This document shows positions 1 to 8,823 of a stretch of 64,000 nt of DNA, in pieces; the first letter of the stretch is position 1; each line of letters opens with the position of its first letter. Source of the stretch: Nocardioides rubriscoriae (lineage in GTDB: Bacteria > Actinomycetota > Actinomycetes > Propionibacteriales > Nocardioidaceae); contig NZ_VIYJ01000001.1 in NCBI RefSeq assembly GCF_008087085.1, forward strand, positions 496,001 to 560,000, written 5' to 3'. Both the position numbers and the translations under genes were made by a program. Below the pieces are notes generated by a model. That model did not search any database and was not told the origin of the DNA. It saw only the letters and a program-made list of their open reading frames with translations.

Positions 1-118
1 CCTGCTCGGCGACGAGCAGTTCCGCATCCGGCTGCTTCGCAGCGACCCCGCCGCGGTCGAGCTCGACCATGACGGCCCGACCCTGACCCTGGACCGGCCG
101 ACCGAGGAGAAGACGTGA
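1..118 (+). CDS. 3' end of an unidentified CDS (partial)
   Basis: Only the last 38 codons are present; reading from base 2 the frame ends in TGA at 116-118. The visible tail is charged (LRSDPAAVELDHDG, then TLDRPTEEKT) and shows no family motif I recognise. The stop overlaps the next gene's ATG (TGATG), so the two are probably translationally coupled and this protein may be part of the same signalling system. Function cannot be assigned from the fragment. Confidence 0.6.
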   Translation, partial: LLGDEQFRIRLLRSDPAAVELDHDGPTLTLDRPTEEKT

Positions 119-1581
119 TGAGTGCCGTCGCGACCACCCGACCACTGCGGGTCGTGATCATCGACGACACCCCCGACCTGCGCGAGCTGCTGCGGATCGC
201 GCTGACCCGCGGCGGCTTCGACGTCGTGGGCGAGGCCGGCGACGGGTCCAAGGGCATCGACGTCGTCCGCCTGCACCGACCCGACGTGGTCCTGCTCGAC
301 CTCGCGATGCCGGTCATGGACGGACTCGAGGCGCTGCCCTCGATCCGCCGGCTGTGCCCGGCCGCCAAGATCGTGGTGCTCTCGGGCTTCGGGGCCCAGC
401 AGATGTCGGCGCGCGCCGTCGCCGCCGGCGCCGACGGCTACGTCCAGAAGGGCGCCCCCCTCAACACGATCCTCGACTACGTCCGCGACATGTCGGCCGG
501 CGGCCGCCGCCCGAGCCGCGGGCTGTCGGTCGTGCCCGTCGCCGACCCCGCCACGGCGACCCCGAGCGCCGACCAGGTCGACCAGCCCGAGGCCCGGGTC
601 GCCGCACCGGCCGCCGCCGCCGGACCGGCCGTCGGGCCCGGCAACGTGTCGGCGTGGGAGGCGCTGCGGATGGCGCCGTACGGCGTGGTCGAGCTCGCCG
701 ACGAGCCGTTGTTCCGTGTCATCCACGCCAACCCGGTGGGCGCGCGCCTGCTCGGCACCGACAAGTCCGGCACCCCCCTGGCGACCGTCGCCCCCGACCT
801 GGCCTCGCTGGTGTCCTACCACCGCCTCGACGCCGACGCGACGTTCGAGACCCAGGTCGAGGGTGGCCGGGTCAAGGTCGCGCTGCGGCGTACGGGCTGG
901 TCGATCATGGTCTTCCTCGACTCGACCGCCGAGGACGTCGGCCTGCTGCGGCGCGCCATCGCGACCACCGCCCACGAGGTGCGTGGTCCCGTCGCCGTGC
1001 TCTGCGGCATCGCCGAGACCCTCGCCTGGGACGGCGACCAGATGGCGCTCGAGCAGACCCGGCGCCTCATGGAGTCCGTCGCGCGCCAGGCCAGGATCCT
1101 CGACCGCATCACCGCCGACCTGCTCACCGCCGCGCAGATCCAGCGCGGCACCCTGCGCATCGACTTCCAGGTCGTCGAGCCCCGCACCCTGATCCTCGGC
1201 GCCATCGAGGGCCGGTGGGACGTCGAGGTCGCCATCGACGACGAGCGCTCGGTGCGCGCCGACCCGTTGCGCCTGGAGCAGATGCTCACCAACCTGCTGA
1301 GCAACGCGCACAAGTACGGCGCCGCGCCGTACGTCGTCCGCGTGCGCGCCGAGGGCGCCTACGTCGCCATCGAGGTCATCGACCACGGCGAGGGCGTGCC
1401 CCTGGAGTTCCGTGACGACCTGTTCCACGAGTTCGCCCGTGCCCACGGCGCCGTCGCCACCGGCACCGGCCTCGGGCTCTACGTCGTCAAGACCCTCGCC
1501 AAGGCCCAGAACGGCGCCATCTCCTACGCCCCCGGCCCCCACGGCGGCTCGGTCTTCACGATCAAGCTGCTGGCCTGCTGA
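118..1581 (+). CDS. REC-PAS-histidine kinase (inverted-order two-component protein)
   Basis: This protein of about 487 residues begins with a CheY-like receiver: acidic pair in IIDDTPDL, phospho-acceptor Asp near residue 61 in LLDLAMP, Lys in YVQKGAP. A linker rich in Ala and Pro and a PAS-like segment (about 180-275) follow, then a HisKA dimerisation helix with AHEVRGPVAV (His about 286) and a HATPase_c domain with N-box NLLSNAHKYG, DHGEGVP and GTGLGLYVV. There are no transmembrane segments, so it should be cytoplasmic. A receiver ahead of the kinase suggests it receives phosphate, or a signal, from another kinase. A GAGGAG Shine-Dalgarno at 104-109 serves ATG 118; GTG 115 is an alternative start. 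Confidence 0.9.
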   Translation: MSAVATTRPLRVVIIDDTPDLRELLRIALTRGGFDVVGEAGDGSKGIDVVRLHRPDVVLLDLAMPVMDGLEALPSIRRLCPAAKIVVLSGFGAQQMSARAVAAGADGYVQKGAPLNTILDYVRDMSAGGRRPSRGLSVVPVADPATATPSADQVDQPEARVAAPAAAAGPAVGPGNVSAWEALRMAPYGVVELADEPLFRVIHANPVGARLLGTDKSGTPLATVAPDLASLVSYHRLDADATFETQVEGGRVKVALRRTGWSIMVFLDSTAEDVGLLRRAIATTAHEVRGPVAVLCGIAETLAWDGDQMALEQTRRLMESVARQARILDRITADLLTAAQIQRGTLRIDFQVVEPRTLILGAIEGRWDVEVAIDDERSVRADPLRLEQMLTNLLSNAHKYGAAPYVVRVRAEGAYVAIEVIDHGEGVPLEFRDDLFHEFARAHGAVATGTGLGLYVVKTLAKAQNGAISYAPGPHGGSVFTIKLLAC

Positions 1582-1625
1582 CGTCGACCGGCTCGGGCCC
1601 GCCGTCACCCCCTAGGCTCCTGGTC

Positions 1626-2369
1626 ATGACCGTCGACTGGACGACGTACCGGGCCGTGCTCTTCGACCTCGACGGGGTGATCACGCCGACCGCGGAGGTC
1701 CACATGCGGGCGTGGTCGTCGATGTTCAACACCTTCCTGGCCACACGGGAGGGCCAGCAGCCCTATACCGACGACGACTACTTCGAGCACGTCGACGGCA
1801 AGCCCCGCTACGACGGCGTGCGCGACTTCCTCGCGTCGCGCGGGATCGAGCTCGCCGACGGCAGCCCCGACGACCCGGCCGACCAGGCCGCGGGCCAGGA
1901 GACGGTGTGCGGCCTGGGCAACCGCAAGAACGACGCGTTCGGCGAGGTGCTGCGTCGAGACGGGGTCGAGGCCTACCCCGGCTCGCGCCGGCTGCTCGAC
2001 CAGCTGCGGGCCCAGGGCATGCCGCTGGCGATCGTGTCGTCGTCCAAGAACGCTCCCGACGTGCTCGACGCGGCCGGTGTCACCGACTACTTCCAGGTCG
2101 TCGTCCACGGTGGGGTCGCGACCGAGAAGCACCTCAAGGGCAAGCCCGCGCCCGACATGTTCGAGGAGGCCGCGCGCGAGCTCGGCGTGCCCGACGACGG
2201 CGCGGTGGTCGTCGAGGACGCGATCAACGGCGTCCGGGCCGGCGCGGCCGGCGGGTTCGCGCTGGTCATCGGCGTCGACCGCGGCGCCGGGCCCGAGGCC
2301 CTCGCCGAGGCCGGGGCCCAGGTCGTCGTCGCCGACCTCGACGAGCTCGTGGACGGGGCCCAGCGGTGA
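1626..2369 (+). CDS. HAD-superfamily hydrolase, beta-phosphoglucomutase-like
   Basis: The protein has 247 residues. The HAD nucleophile motif DLDGVITP (Asp about 15 and 17), a cap region, SSSKNAPDVLDAAG (motif II) and KGKPAPDMF...VVEDAINGV (motifs III/IV) match the subfamily I beta-phosphoglucomutases and related sugar phosphatases. The next gene encodes a GH65 phosphorylase and overlaps it (GTGA). In this standard pairing the phosphorylase releases beta-glucose 1-phosphate and the mutase converts it to glucose 6-phosphate. TAGGCT ends 7 nt before the ATG, so the transcript may be leaderless. Mutase rather than phosphatase activity is inferred from context. Confidence 0.88.
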   Translation: MTVDWTTYRAVLFDLDGVITPTAEVHMRAWSSMFNTFLATREGQQPYTDDDYFEHVDGKPRYDGVRDFLASRGIELADGSPDDPADQAAGQETVCGLGNRKNDAFGEVLRRDGVEAYPGSRRLLDQLRAQGMPLAIVSSSKNAPDVLDAAGVTDYFQVVVHGGVATEKHLKGKPAPDMFEEAARELGVPDDGAVVVEDAINGVRAGAAGGFALVIGVDRGAGPEALAEAGAQVVVADLDELVDGAQR

Positions 2370-4903
2370 GCACGACCGACCCCCACCTCGAGGACCGTCA
2401 CGGCGCCAGCCACGAGGCGCCGCCGGCGGTCGACCCGCTCGACCGCGACCGGTTCCCCGTCGACGAGTGGCGCCTGGTCGAGACCCGCTTCGACGACTCC
2501 GACCTCGGGACGACCGAGTCGGTGTTCAGCGTCGGCAACGGCTACCTCGGGCTGCGCGGCAACTACGAGGAGAGCCGCGACTTCCACGCCAACGGCACCT
2601 TCGTCAACGGCTTCCACGAGACCTGGCCGATCCAGCACGCCGAGGAGGCGTTCGGCTTCGCCAAGGTCGGCCAGACGATCGTCAACGCCCCCGACGCCAA
2701 GGTGATCCGCCTCTACGTCGACGACGAGCCGCTCGAGCTGTCGGCCGCCGACCTGGTCGAGTACGAGCGCAGCCTTGACTTCCGCACCGGAGTCCTGTCG
2801 CGCCACGTCGTGTGGCGCACGCCCAGCGGCAAGCGCGTGCAGGTCGACAGCACCCGCATGGTGTCCTTCCACCAGCGCCACGTCGCGGTGATGACCTTCG
2901 AGGTCACGCTGCTCGACGAGGCGGCGCCGATCATCATCAGCTCGCAGGTCATCAACCGCCAGGACGCCGACCGCGGGGCGTCGGTCGAGATGGCCAAGAT
3001 GGCCGCCGACTTCGACCCCCGCAAGGCCAACGGCTTCGAGCACCGGGTGCTCGAGCCCGAGAACGACGTCGCGTCGTCGGAAGGGGTGCTGCCCGACGAC
3101 CGGATGGCGCTGCGCTACAAGTGCGCCAACAGCGGCATGTCGATGGCGCTGGCGGTCGACCACGACTTCGAGTCCGTCGACGCCCACCACCACGAGGTCC
3201 AGCGCAGCGACGACCTGCTGCGGGCGGTCTACCTCGTCGACGCCCAGCCCGGCAACACGATCCGCCTCACCAAGACCGTCAGCTACTACACCGCCCGCGT
3301 GGTGCCGACCAGCGAGCTGCTCGACCGCTGCACCCGCACCCTCGACCGGCTGCGGGCCGAGGGCCTCGAGACGATGCGCCGCCGCCAGCGCGAGTGGCTC
3401 AGCGACTTCTGGGAGCGCTCCGACGTCGAGGTCGGCGGCCAGCCGGCGCTGCAGCAGGCGGTGCGCTGGAACCTCTTCAGCATCGCCCAGGCCTCGGCGC
3501 GCGCCGACGGGTCCGGCATCCCGGCCAAGGGGGTGACCGGCTCCGGCTACGGCGGTCACTACTTCTGGGACACCGAGATCTACGTGATGCCGTTCCTCAC
3601 CTACACGAGCCCGACGGCGGCCCGCAACGCCCTGCGCTTCCGTCACGAGCTCCTCGACTCGGCGCGCGTGCGGGCCCGGGCGCTGGCCCAGCGCGGCGCG
3701 CTCTACGCGTGGCGCACGATCAACGGCGAGGAGGCCTCGGCCTACTACGCGGCCGGCACGGCGCAGTACCACATCGACGCCGACATCGCCTTCGCGCTCA
3801 GCCAGTACGTCGGCGCGACCGGCGACTACGAGTTCCTCGACCGGGCGGCGGTCGACATCCTCGTCGAGACCGCTCGGCTGTGGGCCGACCTCGGGTTCTG
3901 GCGCGACGAGAACGGCGGCACCTTCCACATCCACGGGGTGACCGGGCCCGACGAGTACACCACCGTCGTCAACGACAACCTCTACACGAACGTCATGGCG
4001 CGCTACAACCTGCGCCGCGCCGCCGAGGCCGTGCGCTTCATCGAGGCCAACCGGCCCGAGAACTTCCGCGAGATGGCTGCACGGGTGCGGCTGCGCGACG
4101 GCGAGGTCGACGAGTGGGAGCGCTGCGCCGACGGCATGATGATCCCGTTCGACGAGCACATCGGGATCCACCCGCAGGACGCCCACTTCCTCGAGCGCGA
4201 GATGTGGGACCTCGGGCACACCCCGGTCGAGAAGCGCCCGCTGCTGCTGCACTACCACCCGCTGGTGATCTACCGGTTCCAGGTGCTCAAGCAGGCCGAC
4301 GTCGTGCTGGCGCTGTTCCTGCGCGGCGACGAGTTCACCCTGGAGCAGAAGAAGGCCGACTTCGACTACTACGACCCGATCACCACCGGTGACTCGACGC
4401 TGTCGGCCGTCGTGCAGTCGATCGTGGCGGCCGAGGTCGGCTACCACGACCTCGCGCTGCGCTACTTCCACGCCGCCCTGTTCGTCGACCTCGCCGACCG
4501 GCACGCCAACACCGCCGACGGCGTCCACGTCGCCTCGACCGGGGGCGTCTGGAGCGCGCTGGTCGCAGGCTTCGGCGGGTTCCGCGCCCACGACCAGGGC
4601 ACGTGGTACCTCGACCCCCGCCTGCCCGACGGCTGGGACCACCTGACCTTCCGCCTCACCCTGCGCGGCACCCGGGTCCGGGTCACCGTCCGCGAGGACG
4701 AGCTCGACCTCGAGGTCGAGGACGGCACCGGCGAGCTGACCTTCGACGTGCGCGGCACGGCCACCACCGTCGCCCCCGGCTCCCCCGCCACCGTCGCCCT
4801 CGACGGCCACGGCCCCCGCATCGACGGCGAGCCCAAGAACCCGGTCGGCACCCGCCGCGCCGACGGCACCGTCATCACCGCCACGGTCCCGTCGGGCGAC
4901 TGA
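2366..4903 (+). CDS. Glycoside hydrolase family 65 disaccharide phosphorylase
   Basis: The protein has 845 residues and starts at a GTG overlapping the upstream stop. It has the full GH65 architecture: an N-terminal beta-sandwich (SVGNGYLGLRGNYEE, residues about 50-80), a helical linker, an (alpha/alpha)6 barrel with GYGGHYFWDTEIY and VTGPDEYT, whose Glu near residue 530 is the expected general acid, and a C-terminal beta-sheet. The family phosphorolyses maltose, trehalose, kojibiose or nigerose to beta-glucose 1-phosphate plus glucose; I cannot tell which disaccharide is used here. The adjacent HAD mutase completes the route to glucose 6-phosphate. It is cytoplasmic, with no signal peptide. 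Confidence 0.93.
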   Translation: MSTTDPHLEDRHGASHEAPPAVDPLDRDRFPVDEWRLVETRFDDSDLGTTESVFSVGNGYLGLRGNYEESRDFHANGTFVNGFHETWPIQHAEEAFGFAKVGQTIVNAPDAKVIRLYVDDEPLELSAADLVEYERSLDFRTGVLSRHVVWRTPSGKRVQVDSTRMVSFHQRHVAVMTFEVTLLDEAAPIIISSQVINRQDADRGASVEMAKMAADFDPRKANGFEHRVLEPENDVASSEGVLPDDRMALRYKCANSGMSMALAVDHDFESVDAHHHEVQRSDDLLRAVYLVDAQPGNTIRLTKTVSYYTARVVPTSELLDRCTRTLDRLRAEGLETMRRRQREWLSDFWERSDVEVGGQPALQQAVRWNLFSIAQASARADGSGIPAKGVTGSGYGGHYFWDTEIYVMPFLTYTSPTAARNALRFRHELLDSARVRARALAQRGALYAWRTINGEEASAYYAAGTAQYHIDADIAFALSQYVGATGDYEFLDRAAVDILVETARLWADLGFWRDENGGTFHIHGVTGPDEYTTVVNDNLYTNVMARYNLRRAAEAVRFIEANRPENFREMAARVRLRDGEVDEWERCADGMMIPFDEHIGIHPQDAHFLEREMWDLGHTPVEKRPLLLHYHPLVIYRFQVLKQADVVLALFLRGDEFTLEQKKADFDYYDPITTGDSTLSAVVQSIVAAEVGYHDLALRYFHAALFVDLADRHANTADGVHVASTGGVWSALVAGFGGFRAHDQGTWYLDPRLPDGWDHLTFRLTLRGTRVRVTVREDELDLEVEDGTGELTFDVRGTATTVAPGSPATVALDGHGPRIDGEPKNPVGTRRADGTVITATVPSGD

Positions 4904-4910
4904 GTCACCG

Positions 4911-4950
4911 GTCGCCGTACGACGCCACCACACGGTGGTCGTCAGGCGAC
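4911..4950. terminator. Bidirectional hairpin between convergent genes
   Basis: GTCGCC-gt-ACGACgCCACC pairs with GGTGGTCGT-ca-GGCGAC across an ACAC loop. It occupies the 51-bp gap between the GH65 gene (+) and the Abi-alpha gene (-), where a shared terminator is expected. There is no long T-tract, which is common for GC-rich actinobacteria. Confidence 0.55.
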
Positions 4951-4954
4951 TGGG

Positions 4955-5911
4955 TCAGGAGGACGGCGAGATGGCCTCGCCGTCGCCGGGGGTGCCGTGC
5001 TCGGGGAAGTCGGCGGTGGCGGCGTCCTCCTCGACCAGGCAGGTGCGGCAGAAGTCCTCGCCGAAAGGCGTGAGGTGGATGGAGCGGCGGACGACCTTGG
5101 CGAACTTGACCGAGTGCATGGCGGCCAGGACGTCGGGCTGGGCCTCGACGACCTGGTACTCCATCGGGTCGCGCAGCGACTCGCGGCTGAACCAGATCAG
5201 GCCGAGCCGGAAGAGGTTGTTGAGGTAGGAGGGCACCTGGTCGACGTAGCGGCATCCGGCGCGGGGGCCGATCATCGTCAGCCCCGGCGCGATGAGCTGC
5301 GACGACACCATGCCGACCGGCCCGCCGGTGCGGACGTCGACGCTGGGCTGGGGGCCCTTGTTGAGCAACAGCATCAGGATGCGGGCCTCGTCGGGGGCCA
5401 CCTCGGACAGGATGCGGCCGAAGGCGGGGTGGCCCTGGTCGGTGCTCCACACGTCGCGCGACTGGTGCAGCAGCTCCTGGCCCCGCTCGCGCAGCGTCGG
5501 CTCGAGGTTCTTGGGCGGCACCGCGGCCCGGTGGGCGTCGACCTGGCCGTTGACGGCCTCGGTGACGGGCTCGGGCACCAGTCCACCGAGGGCGGCGCCG
5601 GTCGAGACGAGGGCCTTGCCGAGGGGGGTGCCGGACGAGGCAGCCTTGGCGATCTCGCCGACGGCGGCCAGGGCGGTGCCGGCCTCGCGGGCCAGGGCCA
5701 CGGCCTCGTGGCGGCTGGTGGCGGCGCGGCCGACCCGCAGCCACCCCTTGGCCGAGCTCTTCACGCCCCAGCCGGCGGTGTGCCAGGCGGCGGAGGCCGC
5801 GACCCGGGCCAGGCCGGGCAGCGACTCGCTCCCGGCGCGCAGGTCGGCCCGGAGGTCGGGCAGCAGCGAGCGCTGGCGGGAGGGGTCGTCGGGCAGGTGC
5901 GCGTCGGTCAT
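4955..5911 (-). CDS. Abi-alpha (DUF4393) family protein
   Basis: The protein has 318 residues. An N-terminal Ala-rich helical part (about 30-120) precedes a conserved core around PPKNLEPTLRERGQELLHQSRD and ILSEVAPDEARILMLLL, then QVPSYLNNLFRLGLIWFSRE and LTPFGEDFCRTCL. This pattern is typical of the Abi-alpha/DUF4393 family, named after a phage abortive-infection protein; most members are uncharacterised. The ATG overlaps the stop of the upstream DUF445 gene by one base (TGATG), so the two are co-translated. The C-terminal FGEDFCRTCL looks like a small winged-helix end. A defence role is only a family-name inference. Confidence 0.75.
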   Translation of the reverse strand: MTDAHLPDDPSRQRSLLPDLRADLRAGSESLPGLARVAASAAWHTAGWGVKSSAKGWLRVGRAATSRHEAVALAREAGTALAAVGEIAKAASSGTPLGKALVSTGAALGGLVPEPVTEAVNGQVDAHRAAVPPKNLEPTLRERGQELLHQSRDVWSTDQGHPAFGRILSEVAPDEARILMLLLNKGPQPSVDVRTGGPVGMVSSQLIAPGLTMIGPRAGCRYVDQVPSYLNNLFRLGLIWFSRESLRDPMEYQVVEAQPDVLAAMHSVKFAKVVRRSIHLTPFGEDFCRTCLVEEDAATADFPEHGTPGDGEAISPSS

Positions 5912-7215
5912 CAGCCCCCCTGGACGCCGAAGATCGCCAGGTGGAGGAAGCCTCCGGCGGCTCCCATGATCGCGCCGTGGGCGTAGAGCATCCACTCATC
6001 CTCCCTGATCGCCGAGCGCATCATGTCGACGAAGTCGCGCGGCGGGAGCTCCTTGGTGCGCGTGGCCACCAGGGTGCGGATCTTGTCGGCCTGCCGGGCG
6101 CTGAACTCGGGGTCCTTGAACGGCGTCAGGGTCCGGCCCACGGCCTCGAGCGCGACCTGGTCGCGGATGGTGTCGAACCGGGTGCTGCCGATCGCGACCC
6201 GCAGGGCGCCGCGCGCCGGACCGGCGGCCAGGTCGATGGCCGGGCGCAGCGCGGTGGCCAACATCTGGCGGGTCCGGTCGCCGCGGGGTCCGTCGAGCAG
6301 GAAGTTGCCGATGCGCTCGAGGGTGATGACGTCGTCGGCGATGATCTGGGCGTAGACCTCCGCGGCCTCGCTCTGCCGCTTGAGGAACAGGCCGTGCCAG
6401 GTGAAGCCGAGGATCTTCTTGGGCTCCGGCGGCTCGAAGATCAGCCACATGCCCAGGGCGTTGGTGATCCACCCGACGACCACGCCCATGACGGGCAGCA
6501 GCCACGCCTGGTGCACGAGGGAGTCGATGAGGGCGACCGGGATGCCGAGCAGGAACCCGAAGATGAAGCCGAACCGGACCATCATGTCCAGCTCCTTTTG
6601 ACCGAAGTCACGGAAGATCCGCACCACCAGGCCAGGGTTGTCCTGGAAGTGGTCGATCACCATGATCTTGGGGTCGAGGAGCTGGTCGATGTGGATGCCG
6701 ATCTCGGTGGTCACCGTGCCGACGACGCTGGGCAGCTGGGCCTGGACCCGCTGGTAGACCGCCGTCTTCACCGACTCGGGCAGGTCGTGCCACAGCCGGG
6801 GGTGCTCGGCCTCCATGACCTGGTCGACGAGCTCGGGGATCTCGGGTCGGAAGACGGTGACGATGTGCTCGGCGATCTGGTCGGGCTCGAGCTGCTGGTA
6901 GAACTCCGCGGGGGTGCCGAGCTTGGCGATCGCCTTGTCGACGGCGATGCTGCCCATCTTGGCGGCCCGGGCCGGCACGATGCCCTGCCAGCCGATGCCG
7001 CCCTGCAGCACGCCGGGGACCTCCTGGATCTTGCGCGGCAGGACCGACGCGAGCTCCTTCATGCCGGGCACCCGGACCCCGTGGAAGCGCAGCGGCGCGA
7101 AGAGCATGACCAGGCCCGACCAGTTGATCGCCCAGCCGATGACCCCGGTGAAGACCGGGATGGTGACGAAGGCCCACCAGTCGACCTCATGGACGTAGTC
7201 ACTGAGCCAGTCCAC
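5911..7215 (-). CDS. DUF445 family membrane protein
   Basis: About 434 residues. A transmembrane segment near the N terminus (FVTIPVFTGVIGWAINW) leads to repeated helical DUF445 units (MGSIAVDKAIAKLG; PSVVGTVTTEIG). A central hydrophobic pair (FIFGFLLGIPVALI, VMGVVVGWITNALGMWLIF) and a C-terminal segment (GAIMGAAGGFLHLAIF) follow. DUF445 proteins are inner-membrane proteins of unknown function related to yeast YjiN-type proteins. I chose GTG 7215 because AAGGG lies 8 nt upstream; a longer frame would start at GTG 7224, directly abutting that sequence. It is the first gene of a two-gene unit with the Abi-alpha gene. Confidence 0.85.
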   Translation of the reverse strand: MDWLSDYVHEVDWWAFVTIPVFTGVIGWAINWSGLVMLFAPLRFHGVRVPGMKELASVLPRKIQEVPGVLQGGIGWQGIVPARAAKMGSIAVDKAIAKLGTPAEFYQQLEPDQIAEHIVTVFRPEIPELVDQVMEAEHPRLWHDLPESVKTAVYQRVQAQLPSVVGTVTTEIGIHIDQLLDPKIMVIDHFQDNPGLVVRIFRDFGQKELDMMVRFGFIFGFLLGIPVALIDSLVHQAWLLPVMGVVVGWITNALGMWLIFEPPEPKKILGFTWHGLFLKRQSEAAEVYAQIIADDVITLERIGNFLLDGPRGDRTRQMLATALRPAIDLAAGPARGALRVAIGSTRFDTIRDQVALEAVGRTLTPFKDPEFSARQADKIRTLVATRTKELPPRDFVDMMRSAIREDEWMLYAHGAIMGAAGGFLHLAIFGVQGG

Positions 7216-7262
7216 CGTGACCACCCTTCGCCGTGGGCGGCCCCATCACCGCCACGCAGCGA

Positions 7263-7291
7263 AGACTAGTGGCAACCCTCACGCTGTGACA
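7263..7291 (-). promoter_or_regulatory. Candidate sigma-70 promoter for the DUF445/Abi-alpha unit
   Basis: Reading leftwards, TGTCAC (7291-7286) and TAGTCT (7268-7263) are separated by exactly 17 bp, about 50 bp upstream of the DUF445 start. The small palindrome GACAC-C-GTGTC overlaps the -35 side. Confidence 0.45.
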
Positions 7292-7344
7292 CCGTGTCGC
7301 ACGTAACGGACGAGGTGCTGGTCACATCCCGGATCACGGTCGGG

Positions 7345-8823
7345 TCACAGGGCGAGCAGCGCCACCACGACGACCACCGTCAGGGCGAACAGGCCCAGGC
7401 CGACCTGGGCGGCGTACAGCAGGCGGGCGACGGTGCCGTCGGTCCGCGGCAGGTCGGCCAGACGGTCGCGGCGCAGCGCCCACAACAACGCGGCCCCGAG
7501 CCCCAGCAACGGGGCCATGGTGGTCCAGTAGCGGGGGCCGGCGATGTGCACGAACGGCTGCACCATCAACGCCAGGACGCTGACCTTGAGCAGCACCAGC
7601 TGCAGCTGGTGGTCGAAGGAGCGGCGCGTCCAGGCGCCGAGCACCACCAGGATCAGCAGGCTCGCGGGGTAGAACAGCCCGAGGGTCACCACCTCGGCCA
7701 GGGGCACGATGTCGACCGGGCTGTCCTGCCAGCGCAGCAGCGTCGCGAAGCGGGCCGGCTGGCCGAAGTAGCGCCCGGTGTTGATGGCGACGTCGCGGGC
7801 GTACGACGTCGAGGTGACGTCCTGGCGCGCGTAGGCCGACATCTCGTCGGCGATGTCGACCTCGCTGAGGCCGGTGGCGCGAGCCTGCTCGCGGGAGTAG
7901 CGCAGCGGCGAGAACCAGATGCTGCTGCCGGGGTCGCACTCGCCGAAGCAGAGCCGGTCGCGGTCACCGAAGGTGTTGGCCCGCACCGTCGGCACCGACA
8001 CGGTCGTGACCACGCGCGCGTCGAGCGCCAGGGACGCACCGACGCTCCACGGCGCGAGGATCGCCAGGAAGGCGACGCCGGCGGCGACGTAGGACAGCAC
8101 GACCCGACCGCGCTCGCGCGGCGCCGCGAGCATCATGGAGACCACGAACGTCACCCCGAGGACGCCCACGACGAGCAGGCTCACGCTGGAGCGGAAGTAG
8201 ACCGCGACGATCGCGTAGACCCCCAGCGCGAGGCCGGCGCGCCACGAGATCGAGCCGTGCTCGCGCACGGTGCGCAGCATGTCGATCGCCTGGCAGATCA
8301 CGATCACCGCCATCAGCCCGGCGGCGCTGTCGCCCCAGCCCGCGGCCCCGAAGGCGGCGTAGGTCGGCACGAGGCCGGGGTAGACCAGGATCGCCCCCGC
8401 CGAGGCGTTGCCGAGCGTGCGCCGGACCCGCAGGGCGGTGACCAGGAGCAGCAGCGACGTGAGGACGGCGAGGTAGAGACGCGCGGCCGCCAGGGGAGCC
8501 GTGGGGAAGAGCAGGTAGAACGGCGTGAGGACCACCGACATGCCGGGCATGAACCAGCCGCTGCCGACGACGATGCGGTCCATCTCGGCGGTATCGGGGG
8601 CGCGCAGCCACACGACGTCGCGCAGCGCGTTGGACAGCGCCCGCCCGGAGTCGAGGTAGTAGGCCTCGTCGCCGACCAGCACGTCGCCGGCCACCCCGAC
8701 GTAGACGAACACCTTGAGGGCCACGGTGGCCAGGAACAACCACACCAGGACCCGCTCGGGCCGCCCGAGCCCGTGCCAGCGCTCGCGCACCCGGTCGCGC
8801 ACCCGGTCGCGCAGCCCCGTCAC
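7345..8823 (-). CDS. Polytopic membrane protein, GT-C/ArnT-like glycosyltransferase fold
   Basis: The protein has 492 residues and roughly ten or more hydrophobic segments. A short Arg-rich N terminus precedes TM1 (VLVWLFLATVALKVFVYVG), and then GDEAYYLDSGRAL near residue 52. An acidic motif in the first extracytoplasmic loop (here DEAYY) is typical of lipid-phosphate-sugar-dependent GT-C transferases such as ArnT/PMT. The start GTG overlaps the upstream stop (GTGA), so it is coupled to the small anchored protein before it. It probably transfers a polyprenyl-linked sugar at the outer face of the membrane; the acceptor is unknown. Confidence 0.7.
   Translation of the reverse strand: MTGLRDRVRDRVRERWHGLGRPERVLVWLFLATVALKVFVYVGVAGDVLVGDEAYYLDSGRALSNALRDVVWLRAPDTAEMDRIVVGSGWFMPGMSVVLTPFYLLFPTAPLAAARLYLAVLTSLLLLVTALRVRRTLGNASAGAILVYPGLVPTYAAFGAAGWGDSAAGLMAVIVICQAIDMLRTVREHGSISWRAGLALGVYAIVAVYFRSSVSLLVVGVLGVTFVVSMMLAAPRERGRVVLSYVAAGVAFLAILAPWSVGASLALDARVVTTVSVPTVRANTFGDRDRLCFGECDPGSSIWFSPLRYSREQARATGLSEVDIADEMSAYARQDVTSTSYARDVAINTGRYFGQPARFATLLRWQDSPVDIVPLAEVVTLGLFYPASLLILVVLGAWTRRSFDHQLQLVLLKVSVLALMVQPFVHIAGPRYWTTMAPLLGLGAALLWALRRDRLADLPRTDGTVARLLYAAQVGLGLFALTVVVVVALLAL

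Noticed and set aside
2087..4933. Open frame of 948 codons antisense to the GH65 gene
   Set aside because: Low-complexity Val/Gly/Asp/Arg composition typical of antisense frames in GC-rich DNA; the sense frame has full GH65 motifs.
5941..7269. Plus-strand frame of 442 codons opposite DUF445
   Set aside because: Highly charged low-complexity shadow; the minus strand has membrane segments and DUF445 repeats.
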